A DNA stretch of 64,000 nt. Origin: Selaginella moellendorffii. Its lineage: Eukaryota > Streptophyta > Lycopodiopsida > Selaginellales > Selaginellaceae. Shown piece after piece: positions 63,514 through 64,000 of this stretch (positions are counted from its first letter, which is position 1; each line of letters starts with the position of its first letter). The notes beneath the pieces were generated by a model. That model was not told the origin of the DNA and did no database searches. It worked only from the letters and a program-made list of their open reading frames with translations. The position numbers and the translations under genes are program-made. The stretch covers positions 257,811 through 321,810 of the forward strand of contig NW_003314324.1 of the NCBI RefSeq assembly GCF_000143415.4, in the 5' to 3' direction.

Positions 63514-64000
63514 CCTCTCTCGAAAGAAAAGAGAGAACAAACTCTCCTGGGAATCGCTAGCTAGCTCGAAGCGCGACGACAACCAAGATTCCAATCGATC
63601 GCTCTGGGACCCTCTAGAGCCTGGAGCGCACTGGAGCGATCCAAAGAGCCCGAGTGGGGCATCTATATGATCGGGGGTGCCGGCCCAGAGTAAATGCGAT
63701 CGCTTCCTCTCTTTTTTTCAAACCGGAAAAAGGCAGCGCGAGAGCGCCAAGAGGAAGAAATCCAAAAAAAAGCGAGGAGGAGATAAAGGCACCAAAGGGA
63801 GAAAACAAGAACAAACAACACCAATGAATGATCCCACCCGTGAACCCAGCCTCCGCTCAAAATTCCCAAGAGAAGAAGGGTCGATCGATCGCTGGGAGAG
63901 AGGGAGCGAACAAAAACAAGAACTAGCTTTCAAGGGATTTTGCGATTCACGGGACCCGCATTGCCATCGCCCACCAATGGATCGATCGTCGACTCGATCG
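63514..64000. other. 5' flank of the TRM-like gene
   Basis: About 490 bp with pyrimidine/purine-skewed runs (gagagagggagcg..., aaaaaagcgaggagg) and several cgatcgatcg stretches, presumably promoter and 5' UTR. No other gene start was recognised before the window ends. Confidence 0.45.

Noticed and set aside
1-64000. rRNA or tRNA genes
   Set aside because: No stretch resembling rRNA was noticed and no convincing tRNA cloverleaf was found by eye; a tRNA scan was not possible, so small ones could be missed.

Overview
The window is nuclear DNA from a land plant. The evidence is a chloroplast-targeted photosystem I subunit, a plant-type protoporphyrinogen oxidase, a trihelix GT-1-like factor, an L-type lectin receptor kinase, an AWPM-19 protein, a TRM/LONGIFOLIA-type protein and three large PLS-class PPR genes, two of them ending in DYW. 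Introns are very short (mostly 45-110 bp), genes are tightly packed (gaps of 43-220 bp between several neighbours), and intergenic DNA is AT-rich beside GC-rich exons. This combination fits a lycophyte such as Selaginella moellendorffii best; that identification is an inference, not proven.

Layout. 0-7.2 kb: a SWIM zinc-finger ORF, then AT-rich DNA holding a foldback repeat, a short tandem repeat, a decayed inverted copy of the neighbouring PPR gene, and a ~1.5 kb element with long inverted ends. 7.2-16 kb: PPR gene (-), lectin receptor kinase (-), 17-exon PPOX (+), caffeate/flavonoid-type O-methyltransferase (-) with a duplicated 3' scrap beside it. 16-30.7 kb: a repeat block. An 8.28 kb DNA transposon (17490-25770) has TATGGC..GCCATA inverted ends, an apparent 5-bp GTTTT target duplication and a decayed integrase-type (DDE) transposase. 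It sits at the outer edge of one arm of a ~2.36 kb head-to-head inverted pair of gag-only retroelement fragments (25.8-30.65 kb).

30.7-64 kb is a dense gene cluster: DYW-PPR (-), triple CCHC zinc-knuckle protein (-), ~2.4 kb AT-rich gap, SLC35B-type nucleotide-sugar/PAPS transporter (-), DPH1 (-) divergent from TPX2 (+), SKP1-like gene with an unresolved start (-), asparaginyl-tRNA synthetase (+), DYW-PPR (+), GT-1-like trihelix factor (-) divergent from PsaL (+), alpha/beta hydrolase (-), 2OG-oxygenase-like protein (-), AWPM-19 (-), SET-domain methyltransferase (+) and a TRM-like protein (-).

The genes form no pathway cluster. They are ordinary nuclear housekeeping and organelle-maintenance genes: organelle RNA editing (PPR-DYW), tetrapyrrole synthesis, photosystem I, translation (DPH1, AsnRS), spindle assembly (TPX2), SCF (SKP1). 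The most unusual material is the nested repeat block at 17.5-30.6 kb. I assembled exon joins by eye from splice sites and reading-frame continuity; exon boundaries can be off by a base or two.
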